Counted from the stretch's first letter, positions 14,543 through 23,642 are shown. The stretch: DNA of 34,781 nt from an uncultured Austwickia sp. (GCA_934678955.1 CAKUSI010000006.1:1-34781), one strand, 5' to 3'. Translations and numbers: made by a program. Notes: generated by a model not told the origin, from the sequence alone.

Positions 14543-17427
14543 CGCCGCCGTCGACAGGGGCCGGCCCGCTCGTGAGTTCGCGCAGACACCGGGCGAAGGG
14601 CCTGCGTCCGATCGTCGGCGCCGCGTCGCTCGCGATGACGCTGGGGCTCGTCTCTACGGTCCCCGTGAGGGCCGCCTCGCCCGAGGTGACGCCGGACGGC
14701 CGGTCCATGGCCAGCGCCGCTGCCTCGTGTTGGGAAGTCAAGCAACGGGATCCGGCAGCGGCGGACGGAATCTACTGGCTGGTGACGCCGACCCTCGTGC
14801 GGCCGGATCAGTTCTGGTGCGACATGACCACGGACGGAGGCGGCTGGGTGTTGATCGGCCGTGGCCGGGAGGGGTGGCGCGCGGAGTATGAGGGGCTGGG
14901 CACCAGCGACCAAGTGCGTCAGTCGGTCACCGGCCCGGCCGCGTTCCCGACCAGGCAGCTGGCCTCGACAGTGGTCGACGGCCTGCTCGACGGAGGCAGG
15001 GTCGACGCGTTGACCGATGGGGTGCGCGTGCGTCGGGCCACTACCGCGGACGGAAGCGGCTGGCAGAACCTGACGCTGAAGCTCAAGAGCAGAGACCGGT
15101 GGGTCTGGACGTTCCGGGCCCGTCACCCCGCCACGGTGTCCTTCGACGGCGCCGCTGGGATCAACGGCAACACCTTTCAGGTGGGCCAGGACAACGGTCT
15201 GCGGCGATTGGACACGAACGTCACCGCCAACCAGGGCTGGACCAGCGGCTTCGCGTACGGCCCGCAGATCACTGGCAGCCCGTCGCCGACGTCATACCTG
15301 TGGTCGGCGGGCACTGGAGTCGGGTCAGCCCGCCCGTTCGCCCAGGTGTATCTGCGTCCCCGGCTGCTGACGACCGACCGCAACTGGGGAACGCTGCCTG
15401 ACGGAGGGCTCCCCGCCTCCATCCGGACACCGCTGCCGGAAACGGGCGCGATGCCCGCCCCGTGGGGCGTCGCAGGCCTGGCGGGGAACAACGGGCAGGA
15501 CGGCGAGATGCGCAGCGAGGTCCAGGACTTCGCGCAGGTCGGCGACACGATGTATGTGGGCGGAAACTTCAAGACCGTCCAGCGAGACGAGGCGGGGACC
15601 GGCGCGGTGGCCCAGCCCTTCCTCGCGGCGTTCAACGCACGCACCGGAGAGTTCATCTCCGCGTTCCGCCCCCGCCTGGACAACCAGGTGAAGGCCCTGG
15701 CGGCCCTGCCTGACGGGCGACTCGCCGTAGGGGGCGAGTTCGCCACCGTGGACGGCCAGGCGCAGGGCGGCCTCGCGGTGCTGAATCCCGTGACCGGCGC
15801 ACTCGATCGGAGCTTTCCCGCGGTGGTGGAGAACCGCCTCACCACGGGTGTCAACAGCGTGCGCTCCCTCAAGGTGGCCAACGGCCACCTCTACTTGGCG
15901 GGGGCGTTCACGCACGTCACTGGAGCAGGGTCGACGGTGTACTCGCGCAGCGGGGCCCGGATCTCGCTGTCGACCGGCAGGCCGGACGGTGGGTGGAACC
16001 CCAACCTGAACGGGACGGCGACCGAAGTCACGCCCGCGGCCGACGGGTCGAGGGTCTACTTGACGGGCTATTTCACTACGTCTAACGGGCTTGACGCTCT
16101 CAAGATGGCGGCCGTGGGCACCGGCGCCGGGGCCCCGGTCATCCCGTGGGCGAGTCGTTTCAGCGTGCCTGCCGGACAGAACAACACCTTCCAGTTCACG
16201 GTGACGGAGACTCCGTCGCGCGTCTTCGTCGGAGGGTCCGAACACAGCGCCTTTTCGTACGACCGGGCGAGCCTGCAGTTCCGCGCCGGCGCGATCTCGA
16301 TGGCCGGCGGAGATTTCCAGACGAGCGTGGCCGACCCCAGCACCGGAGTTCTGTTCGCCGGCTGCCACTGCGACGACTTCCTCTACTCCGGCCCGACCAC
16401 CTATGGCTGGCCGTCCGCGTTTGCGCAGGGTGACCGGTTGGGCTTCGTCGGTGCCTGGGACGCGGCCACGATGACGTTCCGCCCCGAGTTCAACCCGGTC
16501 TTGCGCGCGCGCAAGGGGTATGGAGCGTGGGCCAGCGCCGTCGACTCCGAAGGCGTCCTGTGGATCGGCGGCAGCTTCGACCGGGCGATGAACGTCCGAG
16601 GACTGACGCAGTTCGCGGGAGGGTTCGTCCGCTACGCGCCGCGCGACGTCACGGCGCCACCGGCTCCGACCGGGCTGACTTCTACCGCCGCCGGCTCGCA
16701 GGTGCGCCTCGACTGGGCCGGGGTGAGCGAGCAGGGGGTGACGTACGAGGTGCTGGAGGGCGCGCGCGTCGTCGCGGCGACCTCAAGCACCAGCGCCGGC
16801 CTGCCGATACCGTCCTCGGCGCGCCGGTACGCGGTCCGCGCCGTCGACGCGGCGGGCAACCGCTCCGCCTCGACGGCAGCCCTGTCGTTCGACCCTGCGT
16901 CGGTCCCCGTCGAAGTGACCCTCCTGGACTCGGGCGCAATCTGGCGTTGGCGCTGGTCCGGCGTCACGGTGCCGACGGGTTGGAACGACGTCGCGTTCGA
17001 GGACTCCTCCTGGGCGTCAGGCGCCGCCCCCCTCGGCTTCGGCGCCGGCGGCCTTGCCACGACCGTGACCACCGGAGATACGACCCGTCCGATCTCGATG
17101 CAGTTCAGGACGAAGGTCGCCGTCAATGACCCGGCCACCTTGCGCGAGGCGCGGCTGTCCGTCGTCGTCAACGACGGTGCGATCGTGTTCCTCAACGGTG
17201 TGGAGATCGGCCGTAAGAACCTCCCGCCGGGAACCGTCACGCAAGGCACCTACGCCACCGCGGCGCCGCGTGAGGCCGCGGCGGTGGCGGACCCGCTCGT
17301 GATCGATGTCCCGGCGGGGCGCCTTCGCGCCGGCGACAACGTGATCGCGGTCCAGACCCACCTCAACTACCGGTCGACGCCGGACGCGAGCCTGCACGCC
17401 CGTCTCGTCGCCACACGTCTGTCGTGA
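14539..17427 (+). CDS. Large secreted fibrinogen-like / beta-propeller / Fn3 protein
   Basis: 962 residues. A Sec-type signal lies at about 20-46 (ending VPVRAAS). Residues 64-290 resemble a fibrinogen-related lobe: C64, then FWCDMTTDGGGWVLIGRG (92-109). Residues about 320-700 carry repeats of the type VGGNFKTV, VGGEFATV, LAGAFTHV, LTGYFTTS and IGGSFDRA with xxGxLDxxF-like turns, fitting a DUF5122/delta-60-type beta-propeller. A fibronectin III domain follows at about 703-790. The last 170 residues match the N-terminal domain of the GH16 enzyme at 7960 (for example NDGAIVFLNGVEIGRKN here and DDGAVLYLNGQEFARTN there). Coupled to both neighbours by ATGA and GTGA overlaps. Likely a glycan-binding surface protein; no enzymatic residues are recognised. 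Confidence 0.8.
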   Translation: MTPPSTGAGPLVSSRRHRAKGLRPIVGAASLAMTLGLVSTVPVRAASPEVTPDGRSMASAAASCWEVKQRDPAAADGIYWLVTPTLVRPDQFWCDMTTDGGGWVLIGRGREGWRAEYEGLGTSDQVRQSVTGPAAFPTRQLASTVVDGLLDGGRVDALTDGVRVRRATTADGSGWQNLTLKLKSRDRWVWTFRARHPATVSFDGAAGINGNTFQVGQDNGLRRLDTNVTANQGWTSGFAYGPQITGSPSPTSYLWSAGTGVGSARPFAQVYLRPRLLTTDRNWGTLPDGGLPASIRTPLPETGAMPAPWGVAGLAGNNGQDGEMRSEVQDFAQVGDTMYVGGNFKTVQRDEAGTGAVAQPFLAAFNARTGEFISAFRPRLDNQVKALAALPDGRLAVGGEFATVDGQAQGGLAVLNPVTGALDRSFPAVVENRLTTGVNSVRSLKVANGHLYLAGAFTHVTGAGSTVYSRSGARISLSTGRPDGGWNPNLNGTATEVTPAADGSRVYLTGYFTTSNGLDALKMAAVGTGAGAPVIPWASRFSVPAGQNNTFQFTVTETPSRVFVGGSEHSAFSYDRASLQFRAGAISMAGGDFQTSVADPSTGVLFAGCHCDDFLYSGPTTYGWPSAFAQGDRLGFVGAWDAATMTFRPEFNPVLRARKGYGAWASAVDSEGVLWIGGSFDRAMNVRGLTQFAGGFVRYAPRDVTAPPAPTGLTSTAAGSQVRLDWAGVSEQGVTYEVLEGARVVAATSSTSAGLPIPSSARRYAVRAVDAAGNRSASTAALSFDPASVPVEVTLLDSGAIWRWRWSGVTVPTGWNDVAFEDSSWASGAAPLGFGAGGLATTVTTGDTTRPISMQFRTKVAVNDPATLREARLSVVVNDGAIVFLNGVEIGRKNLPPGTVTQGTYATAAPREAAAVADPLVIDVPAGRLRAGDNVIAVQTHLNYRSTPDASLHARLVATRLS

Positions 17428-18362
17428 AGTGGGTGAAGCGGGCGGACGCGACACCGCCGACCGTCACGGTCATCGTGTGCACCAGGGATCGACCCCACCT
17501 GCTGGAACGCGCGGTGCGTTCCATCCTGGCCCAGGACTATGCCGGTTCGGTCCGCTGCCTCGTGGTGTTCGATCACTGCGACGTCACGTCGATCGCGGCC
17601 CCGTCGCCGTTCGATCGACACTCGCTGACCCTCACGCGCAACGGGGGGACGCCGGGCTTGGCCGGTGCCCGGAACTGGGGTCTGGCTCGGGCCGACGGAG
17701 ACCTCGTTGCCTTCTGCGATGACGACGACGCCTGGGAGCCGGGGAAGCTCAGCGCCCAGGTGGCCCTGCTGGAGGCCCACCCGGACGCGATTCTCTGCTG
17801 CACAGGCATACGGATCATCACCCATGAGGGAACGGTGGAGCGCACCCCTCCGGCACGAGTGGAGCTGGCCGACCTTCTGCGCACACGCGTCGCAGCCATC
17901 CACCCGTCGTCCTTCCTGATGCAACGGACGGACCTCGTGGAGCGCCTCGGCGGGATCAACGAGGAGGTCCCCTATTCGTACGGTGAGGATTACGATTTCC
18001 TCCTGCGCGCGAGCCGGCACGGGTGCGTCGTGAGCGTCCCGGCGCCGCTGACCGTCGTCTATTGGGACCGCCTGTCGTTCTTTTCCGCCCGGTGGGATTC
18101 GGTGGCGGCGGGGCTGTCATACATCCATGACGCCTTCCCCGAATTCGCGAGCGACCGCCGTGGTCGGGCCCGTGTCCGCGGCCAAGTGGCATTCGCGCAT
18201 GCCGCCCAGGGCCGGCGGCGAGACGCCCTGCGGTGGGCCGGACGCAGCCTCGCCGACGACCCCCGGCAGCTGCGCGCCTACGGGGCGCTGGCCGTGGCGG
18301 CCGGTGCTGCATCCCCGGACACCCTCCTCGAACGGGTCAACAGGACCGGGAGAGGCCTGTGA
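17424..18362 (+). CDS. Family 2 glycosyltransferase
   Basis: GT-A fold inverting glycosyltransferase for repeat-unit assembly at the inner face of the membrane. 312 residues. Opens with TVTVIVCTRDRPHLLERAVRSIL, has the nucleotide-sugar metal site in FCDDDDAW (about 93-100) and the acceptor/catalytic region YGEDYDFLLRASRHG. The C-terminal 80 residues are helical and Arg/Ala-rich. The GTG at 17424 overlaps the previous stop as GTGA and its own stop overlaps the flippase start the same way. Sugar specificity unknown. Confidence 0.88.
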   Translation: MKWVKRADATPPTVTVIVCTRDRPHLLERAVRSILAQDYAGSVRCLVVFDHCDVTSIAAPSPFDRHSLTLTRNGGTPGLAGARNWGLARADGDLVAFCDDDDAWEPGKLSAQVALLEAHPDAILCCTGIRIITHEGTVERTPPARVELADLLRTRVAAIHPSSFLMQRTDLVERLGGINEEVPYSYGEDYDFLLRASRHGCVVSVPAPLTVVYWDRLSFFSARWDSVAAGLSYIHDAFPEFASDRRGRARVRGQVAFAHAAQGRRRDALRWAGRSLADDPRQLRAYGALAVAAGAASPDTLLERVNRTGRGL

Positions 18363-19807
18363 CCGACCGCAGCCTCGTGCGGCTAAGCCCGCGAGGCCCT
18401 GTCGACCCGGGGATCGCGCAGGCGCCCTCGTCCACGGGCCGGTCGCTGCGCGGCCCGTTGCTTCGTGCCGGCGTCGTGAGTCTCGCCGCGGTCGCTGCGG
18501 GTGCCCTCCTCAACCTGGCGCTGGCGTTGGCGGTGGGTCGGGGCTACGGCCCGGCCGACACGGGTGTCTTCTTCGCGGCGATCGGGATCTTCCTCGTGGC
18601 GGGCAACGCTCTGAAGCTCGGCGCCGACACCGGCGTCGTCCGATCGTTAGCTCGCGACAAGGCCCTGGACCTGTCGGGTGACGTCAAGGCGACGCTGGTG
18701 GTCGCGCTGCTGCCAGTGGTGGTCGTGGCCCAGGCGGCCGCGGGCGTCGTGTGGGCCGTCGCCCCGTTGCTGCTCGACGCGGAAGAGAGCGTGAGTCTTC
18801 TCCGTGCGCTGGCGCCGTTCATCCCCCTCTTCGCCGTGCTGTCCGTCCTGACCTCGGCGACGCGTGGGCTCGGTGGCGTCGGGACGTTCGCGGTCGTGCA
18901 GAACGTTCTCCTCCCCCTGAGCCGCCTGGCGGGCCTCTGCGCCGCCGCCGTGGCGGGAGCCTCGATCTTCGTCGCGACCTGGGCGTGGGCCGTTGGTCTT
19001 CCAGCGCTCGTGATCCTCTCGGCCTGGGTCCTGGGCCGGCGGGTCCGCCCCTTGCCGGGGAGCTACCTCCGGCCGGCGTCGGGGCGTTCGCTGGCGCAGG
19101 CGGGACGTGAGTTCTGGTCTTTCGCGCTCCCCCGCGCGGCGAGCGCCGGCATCGAGATCGCACTGGAGTGGCTCGACGTGGCACTGGTGGCGGTCCTCGC
19201 GGGTCCGGAAGCGGCGGGCCTTTACGCGATAGCGACAAGACTGGTGAAGATCCCGCTACTGCTCGAGCACGCGATGCGCATCACGGTGGCGCCGCAGATG
19301 TCGGCGGACCTTGCTCGAGACGAACGTGCTGCGGTCTCGCGGCTGGTCGGACGAGTCACCGTCGTGCTGGTCGCTGTCGTGTGGCCCTACTTGATCCTCC
19401 TGGTCGTGTGGGGTGAGTCCGCGCTGGGACTCTTCGGGCCGGGCTTCGGCGACGGTGTCCCGCTCCTGGCCGCGCTCGGGGTGGGGGTGGCCGTGCGGGC
19501 CGCTGCCGGACCCGTGCAGTCGGTGCTGCTGCTGGGTGGACTCAGCCGCGTGCAGCTCATGATCAAGGCGGCGGCGTTGACGGTCTGCCTGGTCGGCAAC
19601 GTCGCGGCGACGCCGCGTTGGGGCGCTCTCGGGGCCGCGGTCGTCTGGTCGCTCATGACCTGCCTCGACACGGCCCTCGCGGCGTGGCAGGTGCGGACCC
19701 GTATGGGCATCGCGTGGCCAGGAGGTCGACCGGGGCAGGGTGTCGGGAGCTGGGCGCGTGCTCTGCCGGCCAGGGACTCGCGGGCGGCGGGAAGTGGTCA
19801 GTGGTGA
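18359..19807 (+). CDS. Wzx-type polysaccharide flippase (MOP superfamily)
   Basis: 482-residue protein with about 12-14 hydrophobic segments after a 35-residue cytosolic N-terminus. The segment GALLNLALALAVGRGYGPADTGVFF and the layout match MOP/PST flippases that move undecaprenyl-linked repeat units across the membrane. The start is GTG 18359, overlapping the GT2 stop as GTGA; the longer open frame upstream is a shadow of the GT2 gene. Together with the Wzy-type protein at 22249 and the Wzz-like protein at 19822 it forms a Wzx/Wzy pathway. Confidence 0.88.
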   Translation: MTDRSLVRLSPRGPVDPGIAQAPSSTGRSLRGPLLRAGVVSLAAVAAGALLNLALALAVGRGYGPADTGVFFAAIGIFLVAGNALKLGADTGVVRSLARDKALDLSGDVKATLVVALLPVVVVAQAAAGVVWAVAPLLLDAEESVSLLRALAPFIPLFAVLSVLTSATRGLGGVGTFAVVQNVLLPLSRLAGLCAAAVAGASIFVATWAWAVGLPALVILSAWVLGRRVRPLPGSYLRPASGRSLAQAGREFWSFALPRAASAGIEIALEWLDVALVAVLAGPEAAGLYAIATRLVKIPLLLEHAMRITVAPQMSADLARDERAAVSRLVGRVTVVLVAVVWPYLILLVVWGESALGLFGPGFGDGVPLLAALGVGVAVRAAAGPVQSVLLLGGLSRVQLMIKAAALTVCLVGNVAATPRWGALGAAVVWSLMTCLDTALAAWQVRTRMGIAWPGGRPGQGVGSWARALPARDSRAAGSGQW

Positions 19808-19821
19808 AGGAAGGGGGAGCC

Positions 19822-21141
19822 ATGTCGGGAGCGGGTCCCATGACGGCCGGGGCGCTCTGGGCCACCTGGATGCGCCGGTGGCGCGTGGTCGCCACGTGCG
19901 CCCTGCTGGGCTTGTTGGCGGCCGCGGGAGCCTTCGTGGTCCTGCCGACCCGCTACACGGCGACGTCCGACGTGTTGGTCAACCCGGTGTCGGTCACCGC
20001 GTCGCAGGGGGCCGCGTCAACGCAGGTGAATATGGCGAGCGAGCGGAGCACCGCCACATCGGGAGAAGTCCTGGAAATGGCCGTGAGCCTGCTCCGGAGC
20101 GATGCGGGTGACGGGATCGAGGCAGGTGACGGGAGCGATGCAGCCGCGCTGCGCCAGGCCGTGTCTATCAGCGTGCCGACCGGTTCCTCAGTGCTCCAGG
20201 TCAGCGTCACGACGGGAGACTCTGCGCGCACGGTCCGGTGGGCGAATGCCGTCGCGGAGGCGTATCTGCGTCAGCGAGCCGCCGCGGCGACGACGTCGAC
20301 CCGCCGGATCACCCAGCAGCTTCAGGAGGAGGTCGCGCGGGTCACGCGCGTCCGTGCCACCGCGACTGCAGCGGACCGCTCCCTGTACGACCAGCAGCTC
20401 GTCCAGCTGTGGGAGCGACAGCAGAACCTGAACACAGCGGCCACCGACCCAGGGCGCATCCTGACCTCCGCCGCGACGCCGACGGAGACACCGTCGGGAT
20501 TGGCCGTCTTCCTCGTGGGCGGAGGAGCTCTCGGAGTCCTCGTCGGCGCCGCGCTCGCGCTCGTGCGCGATCGCCGGGATCCTGCCGTTCGGCACCGTGA
20601 GTGGCTGCGCCAGGCGCTGCCCCAGGCGGTGCTGGCGGACGACCCGCAGCTTCGCGTGCACGCCCGTCGGATCCTTGCCCTGGCCGCTGCCGCGACGCCT
20701 CCAGTGCACCGCGTGGTGCTGATGTCGCCGGATGGACCGCTCCCGCAAGTCTTGCGCGACTACCTGCAGGAGGAGGCCCGACGACTTCGGGACATCGATC
20801 ACGCCGACCCCACCCCGGCGCTCCCGACGGCACCGCGGATCGTCGACGCCAGCGTCGAGCACGAACCCAACGATCAGGCGCGGTGCATCACGGCGGACGA
20901 CCTCGTGGTCCTCGAGGTGGGCTCCCGAACCCGGCGTGGCGATGTCGCCCGCGTTGTCGCGGAACTGCTGGTAGTGCGATCTCACGTGCACTACGTGGCC
21001 TTCCGCCCCGCGACCGGCTGGGCGCCGTCGGCGATGTCCCCCACCCCGGCCGCTCCCGGGATCGCCGACACCGCAGACCAGCACGCGTTCCGAGTTACCG
21101 TCCGACCGGGTCGCGCGCGACGGCAGGAGGTGTCGCCGTGA
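19822..21141 (+). CDS. Wzz/CapA-like chain-length protein with degenerate kinase-like C-terminus
   Basis: Predicted co-polymerase that regulates polysaccharide length. 439 residues. First membrane segment at about 22-41 followed by RYTATSDVLVNPV, as in Wzz proteins; extracellular helical region to about 225; second membrane segment at 226-248; then a cytosolic domain. In fused CapAB-type proteins that domain is a tyrosine kinase with a Walker A P-loop. Here the equivalent strand reads VVLMSPDGPLP (298-308), with no GxxGxGK[ST], and no Tyr cluster ends the protein. The later strand DLVVLEVGSRTRRGDVARVV still looks kinase-like. ATG 19822 follows AAGGAAGGGGGAG. The end overlaps the next gene as GTGA. 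Confidence 0.8.
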   Translation: MSGAGPMTAGALWATWMRRWRVVATCALLGLLAAAGAFVVLPTRYTATSDVLVNPVSVTASQGAASTQVNMASERSTATSGEVLEMAVSLLRSDAGDGIEAGDGSDAAALRQAVSISVPTGSSVLQVSVTTGDSARTVRWANAVAEAYLRQRAAAATTSTRRITQQLQEEVARVTRVRATATAADRSLYDQQLVQLWERQQNLNTAATDPGRILTSAATPTETPSGLAVFLVGGGALGVLVGAALALVRDRRDPAVRHREWLRQALPQAVLADDPQLRVHARRILALAAAATPPVHRVVLMSPDGPLPQVLRDYLQEEARRLRDIDHADPTPALPTAPRIVDASVEHEPNDQARCITADDLVVLEVGSRTRRGDVARVVAELLVVRSHVHYVAFRPATGWAPSAMSPTPAAPGIADTADQHAFRVTVRPGRARRQEVSP

Positions 21142-21587
21142 AGGTGCTGCTGATTGCATCGACGGGGGGCCACCTGGCCCAACTGGCTGAGGTGCGCCGA
21201 TACTGGCGCGACGTCGAGGTGGAGTGGGTCACGTTCGACAAGCCGGATGCCGCCGCGGCCTGCGGTTCGGAGCCTGTGGTCTGGGCCCACCACCCGACGA
21301 CCCGCAACCCCCGGAACGCGGTCCGCAACGCCCTCCTGGCTGCCCGAGTCCTGCGGCGCTCGCGACCCGATGTGATCCTCTCGAACGGGGCCGGTGTCGC
21401 CGTCCCGTTCTTCGTCGTCGCCCGTGTGCTGCGCATCCGAACCGTCTACCTCGAGGTCTTCGACCGCATCGCGCTACCCACCCTCAGCGGCTTGTTGTGC
21501 TATCCCATCGCGGACACGTTCCTCGTTCAGTGGCCGCAACAACGACGCCTGTACCCCAAAGCGAAGCTGGTCGGGCAGGTGTACTGA
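21138..21587 (+). CDS. Alg14-type glycosyltransferase membrane subunit (PssD/EpsE-like)
   Basis: 149-residue half of a split GT-B glycosyltransferase. It begins VKVLLIASTGGHLAQL (the GGH motif of Alg14/PssD) and has PDVILSNGAGVAVPFFVVARVL and VYLEVFDRI, all family typical. This half anchors to the membrane and binds the lipid-linked acceptor. GTG 21138 has AGGAGG at 21125-21130 and overlaps the preceding stop. Its stop TGA (21585-21587) shares the A with the ATG of the catalytic partner, so the subunits are made together. Sugar specificity unknown; PssDE adds glucuronic acid in rhizobia. Confidence 0.85.
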   Translation: MKVLLIASTGGHLAQLAEVRRYWRDVEVEWVTFDKPDAAAACGSEPVVWAHHPTTRNPRNAVRNALLAARVLRRSRPDVILSNGAGVAVPFFVVARVLRIRTVYLEVFDRIALPTLSGLLCYPIADTFLVQWPQQRRLYPKAKLVGQVY

Positions 21588-22252
21588 TGAGACAGCTCGA
21601 GGGGGAACTCCCCGCGCCGCGACGCTCATACCCCCCGCCCGAGGGTCGCGAGACGCCCGACCGGGAGATCCGCATCATGGTGTCTCTCGGGACCGACCAT
21701 CACGCCTTCGACCGGCTCGTGCGGTGGGTCGACCACTGGGTGGCCGCGACCCGCTCCCGGGGGTGCTGCGTGCGATATACGGTGCAGCACGGCTCCAGCG
21801 CTCCCAGCGCCCTCGCGGCCAACGTGGCTCTGCTGCCGCGGGAGGACATGCTCCGCATGCTCGCCGGACACGAGTTGCTCGTCGTCCAGGGTGGACCCGG
21901 ATCGATCCGGGATGTCCGTTCCCTTGATCGCATCCCGATCGTCGTGCCGCGCCGGCAGGAGCTCGGGGAGGTGGTCGACAACCATCAGATCGATTTCGCA
22001 CGATTCATGGCCGAGCGGGGTGAATGCGCGCTGGCCGAGGACGACCAAATGCTTGCGCGTCTTCTCGATGGCTACGCCGCGAATCCGGGAGCCCTGTGCC
22101 GTCCCGCACCCGCGACCCACGCGGACGAGACGGCGGAACAGGTGCGACGAGCCCTCATGGACACGGCCGGTCGGCCTGTCGGGAGGTTTGACGCGCGCGG
22201 GGCCATGCACGCGCTGGCTCGTATGCGGGCCCACCGGATGATGCACCGATGA
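21587..22252 (+). CDS. Alg13-type catalytic glycosyltransferase subunit (PssE/EpsF-like)
   Basis: 221-residue C-terminal GT-B half that binds the nucleotide sugar. The family core is clear: IMVSLGTDHHAFDRLVRWVD, then VVQGGPGSIRDV, then PIVVPRRQELGEVVDNHQ with HQIDFARFM, matching the MurG/Alg13 donor site. It is longer than typical partners (about 160-170), mainly from a 28-residue Pro-rich N-terminus and an Arg-rich C-terminus. ATG 21587 overlaps the Alg14-type stop by one base. The stop overlaps the polymerase start as ATGA. Confidence 0.85.
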   Translation: MRQLEGELPAPRRSYPPPEGRETPDREIRIMVSLGTDHHAFDRLVRWVDHWVAATRSRGCCVRYTVQHGSSAPSALAANVALLPREDMLRMLAGHELLVVQGGPGSIRDVRSLDRIPIVVPRRQELGEVVDNHQIDFARFMAERGECALAEDDQMLARLLDGYAANPGALCRPAPATHADETAEQVRRALMDTAGRPVGRFDARGAMHALARMRAHRMMHR

Positions 22253-23565
22253 ACCTCGCCCTCCCCCCGACGGCCGGCGCGCCCTCCCTGCCCGCTTCGC
22301 GCGGCGTCGCCGGCGTATTGACCACAGGGCTGCCAGGGTGGCCGATCGCCGCGGTGTTGTGGGGCATGCCGCTGTGGTGGGTGCTGGGACTCACGCCCTT
22401 CATCTCCTTCCTCGCCTTCACCGTCATGGGATTGCTCTTGGTGGGATCACATCGGGTGGTCCTGATGCCGGGCACGTTGCCGCTCCTCGCTCTCGTGGGC
22501 TGGACGCTCGCGTGCGCCGTGATGCTCGACTCGACCCTCCAGCTCGTCGGATTCGGCTTCCGCTGGGCGATGATCGCCGCGGCGGTCGTCGTCCTCGTGT
22601 ACGTGACGAATTCGCGTGTCACCGAAGGCGCGCTCCTGGGTGGAGTCGCTGTGATCGGGGCCCTGGTCGTCGTGGGCGGCTGGCTCGGCCTGCTCGTCCC
22701 GCACGGGGGGTTCGTGACCCCCATGGCGAGGGTCATGCCGGCAGCGTTGTGGGACAACGAGCTCGTACGGGATCTCCTCGCGCCGAGCTTCGCCGAGGTG
22801 CAGCAACCGTGGGGTGCCGACGAACCCTTCCTCAGGCCCTCGGCGCCCTTCCCCTACACGAACGGTTGGGGCTGCGCGATCGCCCTCCTCGTCCCATCGC
22901 TGATGGCCTTCCGGGAACGGTGCGCCTCCTTCTGGATGCGAGCCGCCGTCTGGGGTGGCCTCGCGGCCACCATTCCGCCGGCGATCGCCACGCGCAACCG
23001 GGGAATGTTGCTGATCCTCGGCGTGATCGTGGTCGCGCAACTGATCGGCCTGGCGTGGGGCGGCAAAGCGCGCTCGTTCACCATGCTGGCATCGGTCACC
23101 ACGCTCGGCGTCGCCGCCTTCGTCGCGATCGGTGGATGGGAGCGGATCCAGGAGCGTCAGGCGCTCAGCGACACGACGGCCGGTCGAGCTTCCATCTACT
23201 CCAAGACCTGGGAAACCGTGCTGAACTCGCCGGTGCTCGGTTTCGGTGCGCCTCGGCCGTCCCCGGAGATCGGAATCTCCCTGGGAACCCAGGGAGCTTG
23301 GTGGACCCTGCTGTTCTCGTACGGATTCGTCGGCGTCGGACTCTTCCTCGCGTTCCTTGTGCGCGTGCTGTGGACGACTCGCGCCGCTGCGTACTCCGGG
23401 ACTCGCACTGACGGCCTGTGGCTGCACAGCCTGCTGGTGGGTGCGCTCGTGGCCGGCTTCTTCTACGGCTTCGACAACATCCACTTCCTGCTGATCATGG
23501 TCGCGTCGGCCATCCTTCTGCGGCGGCGTGCCGCAGCCGACACCGCGTCCTTGAGGCTTCCCTGA
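22249..23565 (+). CDS. Wzy/O-antigen ligase-like polysaccharide polymerase
   Basis: 438-residue integral membrane protein with about 11-12 hydrophobic segments. A Wzy/WaaL-type region has TRNRGMLLIL (about 248-257), the arginine-glycine motif seen before a membrane segment in this superfamily, then an external loop (GGWERIQERQALSDTTAGRAS) and LNSPVLGFGAPRP, which matches the NPxxGxG-like motif. It likely joins exported repeats on the outer face. ATG 22249 overlaps the Alg13-type stop. Last member of the coupled series; the aminotransferase follows 77 bp later. Confidence 0.83.
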   Translation: MNLALPPTAGAPSLPASRGVAGVLTTGLPGWPIAAVLWGMPLWWVLGLTPFISFLAFTVMGLLLVGSHRVVLMPGTLPLLALVGWTLACAVMLDSTLQLVGFGFRWAMIAAAVVVLVYVTNSRVTEGALLGGVAVIGALVVVGGWLGLLVPHGGFVTPMARVMPAALWDNELVRDLLAPSFAEVQQPWGADEPFLRPSAPFPYTNGWGCAIALLVPSLMAFRERCASFWMRAAVWGGLAATIPPAIATRNRGMLLILGVIVVAQLIGLAWGGKARSFTMLASVTTLGVAAFVAIGGWERIQERQALSDTTAGRASIYSKTWETVLNSPVLGFGAPRPSPEIGISLGTQGAWWTLLFSYGFVGVGLFLAFLVRVLWTTRAAAYSGTRTDGLWLHSLLVGALVAGFFYGFDNIHFLLIMVASAILLRRRAAADTASLRLP

Positions 23566-23642
23566 CCTGCGCCTTCAGCGTCCCAGGAGGGTCGTGGCCG
23601 GCCGTCTCCCGAAGATAGGGTGAGCGCGGAAGGGGTGGCTCA

